Positions 13,930 through 14,633 of a stretch of DNA of 14,633 nucleotides are shown here, one piece after another. The DNA is taken from positions 1 to 14,633 of the forward strand of contig JBGPIK010000142.1 in the NCBI GenBank assembly GCA_041484845.1, given 5' to 3'. Position numbers and translations under genes: made by a program. The notes below the pieces were generated by a model. That model did not search any database and had not been told where the DNA came from. It saw nothing but the letters and a program-made list of their open reading frames with translations. This stretch comes from JBGPIK01 sp041484845 (GTDB taxonomy: Bacteria; Desulfobacterota; Binatia; UBA9968). Numbering within the stretch: the first letter of the stretch is position 1; every line of letters begins with the position of its first letter.

Positions 13930-13977
13930 CTTCGACGTAGCTCCCCTCGACAGGCTCGGGGCCTGAGTTTATCGAAG
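13930..13977. repeat. Palindromic dispersed-repeat-like element (CTTCGA...TCGAAG)
   Basis: Ends are CTTCGA at 13930-13935 and TCGAAG at 13972-13977; the middle has CTCGACAGGCTCGGGGCCTGAG. This is the TTCGACAGGCTCAGG-type repeat seen between genes in many environmental genomes, which yields spurious Gly-Pro-Glu-Pro-Val-Glu-Gly peptides in translation. It lies 25 nt downstream of the rightmost binding-protein gene and 54 nt before the small partner gene. Confidence 0.6.
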
Positions 13978-14002
13978 GCAGTACAGGTTTTCGATTCCAC
14001 AC

Positions 14003-14633
14003 TCATCGAATCACTCGATCCGCCCTCGCCAACACACTCGGCGGAATCGTCAATCCGATCTGCTTCGCGGTCTTGAGGTTTATCACCAGGTCAAACTTCG
14101 TCGGTTGCTCGACCGGCAGATCCGCAGGCTTGGCTCCCTTAAGGATCTTGTCCACGAAATATGCGACGCGCCGGTAGCTGTCCGCGAGGTCCGCCCCGTA
14201 GTACATGAGCCCACCAGCATCTACAGCTTCTTTATTACCGTACACCGACGGTAACCGGCTCTTTAACGCAAAGCCCGCGATTCGTTTTCCGTTAAGAGCC
14301 GCGAGCGGGCCCCCTGCCACGAGGAGTCCATCCGGGCGCTGCTTGCCCATCGCAGTAAAAACCCTATCGAAATCATCCCCGGCTCCTATCTCCCAACGCT
14401 GAATGGTCAATCGCAGTGCGCGCGCCGCGACGGGGAGAACCTCTTTCACCTCGAGTACACTGGCTGGAGCTTGCGGATCGTAGAAAACCGCGACAGTGGC
14501 AACTTTGGGAACCGCTTCTTTGAGCAGCTCCAGCCGTTTACCGCTTAACTGCCCGCTAATGTTGGTCAGCCCTGTGATGTTCCCGCCGGGACGGGCAAGG
14601 CTTTCAACTATGCCTGCCTCGACAGGATCGGCC
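14003..14633 (-). CDS. ABC_sub_bind-family periplasmic binding protein, partial at the window edge
   Basis: The C-terminal 209 or so residues of a second full-looking copy. The frame stays open to the right edge, beginning around Asp-Pro-Val-Glu-Ala-Gly-Ile-Val and Ala-Arg-Pro-Gly-Gly-Asn-Ile-Thr-Gly, and ending with Val-Leu-Ala-Arg-Ala-Asp-Arg-Val-Ile-Arg and TGA. It is closely related to the copy at 10771-11790, with many stretches identical in protein and one 39-nt stretch identical in DNA. No frameshift is seen in the part present. The N-terminus with its signal peptide lies outside the window. The role is the same as that of the complete copy: periplasmic capture of an unknown solute. 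Confidence 0.87.
   Translation of the reverse strand, partial: ADPVEAGIVESLARPGGNITGLTNISGQLSGKRLELLKEAVPKVATVAVFYDPQAPASVLEVKEVLPVAARALRLTIQRWEIGAGDDFDRVFTAMGKQRPDGLLVAGGPLAALNGKRIAGFALKSRLPSVYGNKEAVDAGGLMYYGADLADSYRRVAYFVDKILKGAKPADLPVEQPTKFDLVINLKTAKQIGLTIPPSVLARADRVIR

Noticed and set aside
13877..14002. Upstream extension of the nucleotidyltransferase partner to 14002
   Set aside because: It translates the palindromic repeat at 13930-13977 into the Gly-Pro-Glu-Pro-Val-Glu-Gly type peptide typical of such repeats, so it is not coding.

Overview
The window looks like a stretch of chromosome from an uncultured environmental bacterium. It combines solitary periplasmic binding proteins without transporter partners, tandem copies of an ABC_sub_bind (pfam04392-type) binding protein, a Mo/W-bisPGD oxidoreductase operon, and several short palindromic dispersed repeats. 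That mix is familiar from soil and groundwater lineages such as Rokubacteria, Binatota/Deltaproteobacteria and Tectomicrobia. This assignment is an inference from gene content; no rRNA or marker gene is present to settle it.

Left part (1-6089, plus strand). The 3' end of an alkaline-phosphatase-superfamily phosphodiesterase runs in from outside. After a 450-base gap with no gene comes an operon for a membrane-linked molybdenum or tungsten oxidoreductase. Its genes are a four-cluster ferredoxin-type subunit, an NrfD/PsrC-type 8-helix membrane subunit, a probable small protein broken by a +1 frameshift, a MoaD/ThiS-type sulfur carrier ending in Gly-Gly, and the large catalytic subunit. Neither the ferredoxin nor the catalytic subunit carries a Tat or Sec signal, so the complex is predicted to act on the cytoplasmic face. 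The substrate cannot be read from sequence.

Middle part (6090-10770, minus strand). A TPP-dependent decarboxylase/acetolactate-synthase-like enzyme is followed downstream by a class I methyltransferase of the dimerisation-domain O-methyltransferase type that lacks the usual catalytic His. Upstream of them lies a lone NMT1/SsuA-like periplasmic binding protein. The gaps hold a 9-nt tandem repeat, palindromic dispersed repeats and a long inverted repeat between the converging gene blocks.

Right part (10771-14633). This is a decayed tandem array of ABC_sub_bind binding-protein genes, all on the minus strand. One copy is complete (10771-11790), two survive only as 3' stubs (11894-11959 and 12810-12984), and one runs off the right edge (14003-14633). 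Small defence or toxin-type modules sit between the copies: a DUF104 antitoxin with a PIN (VapC-like) toxin on the plus strand, and a DUF6036-like nucleotidyltransferase, broken by a 2-nt frameshift, with a small partner on the minus strand. The recurring 3' ends next to unrelated two-gene modules are the most striking structure here. The other is the oxidoreductase operon that encodes its own sulfur carrier.
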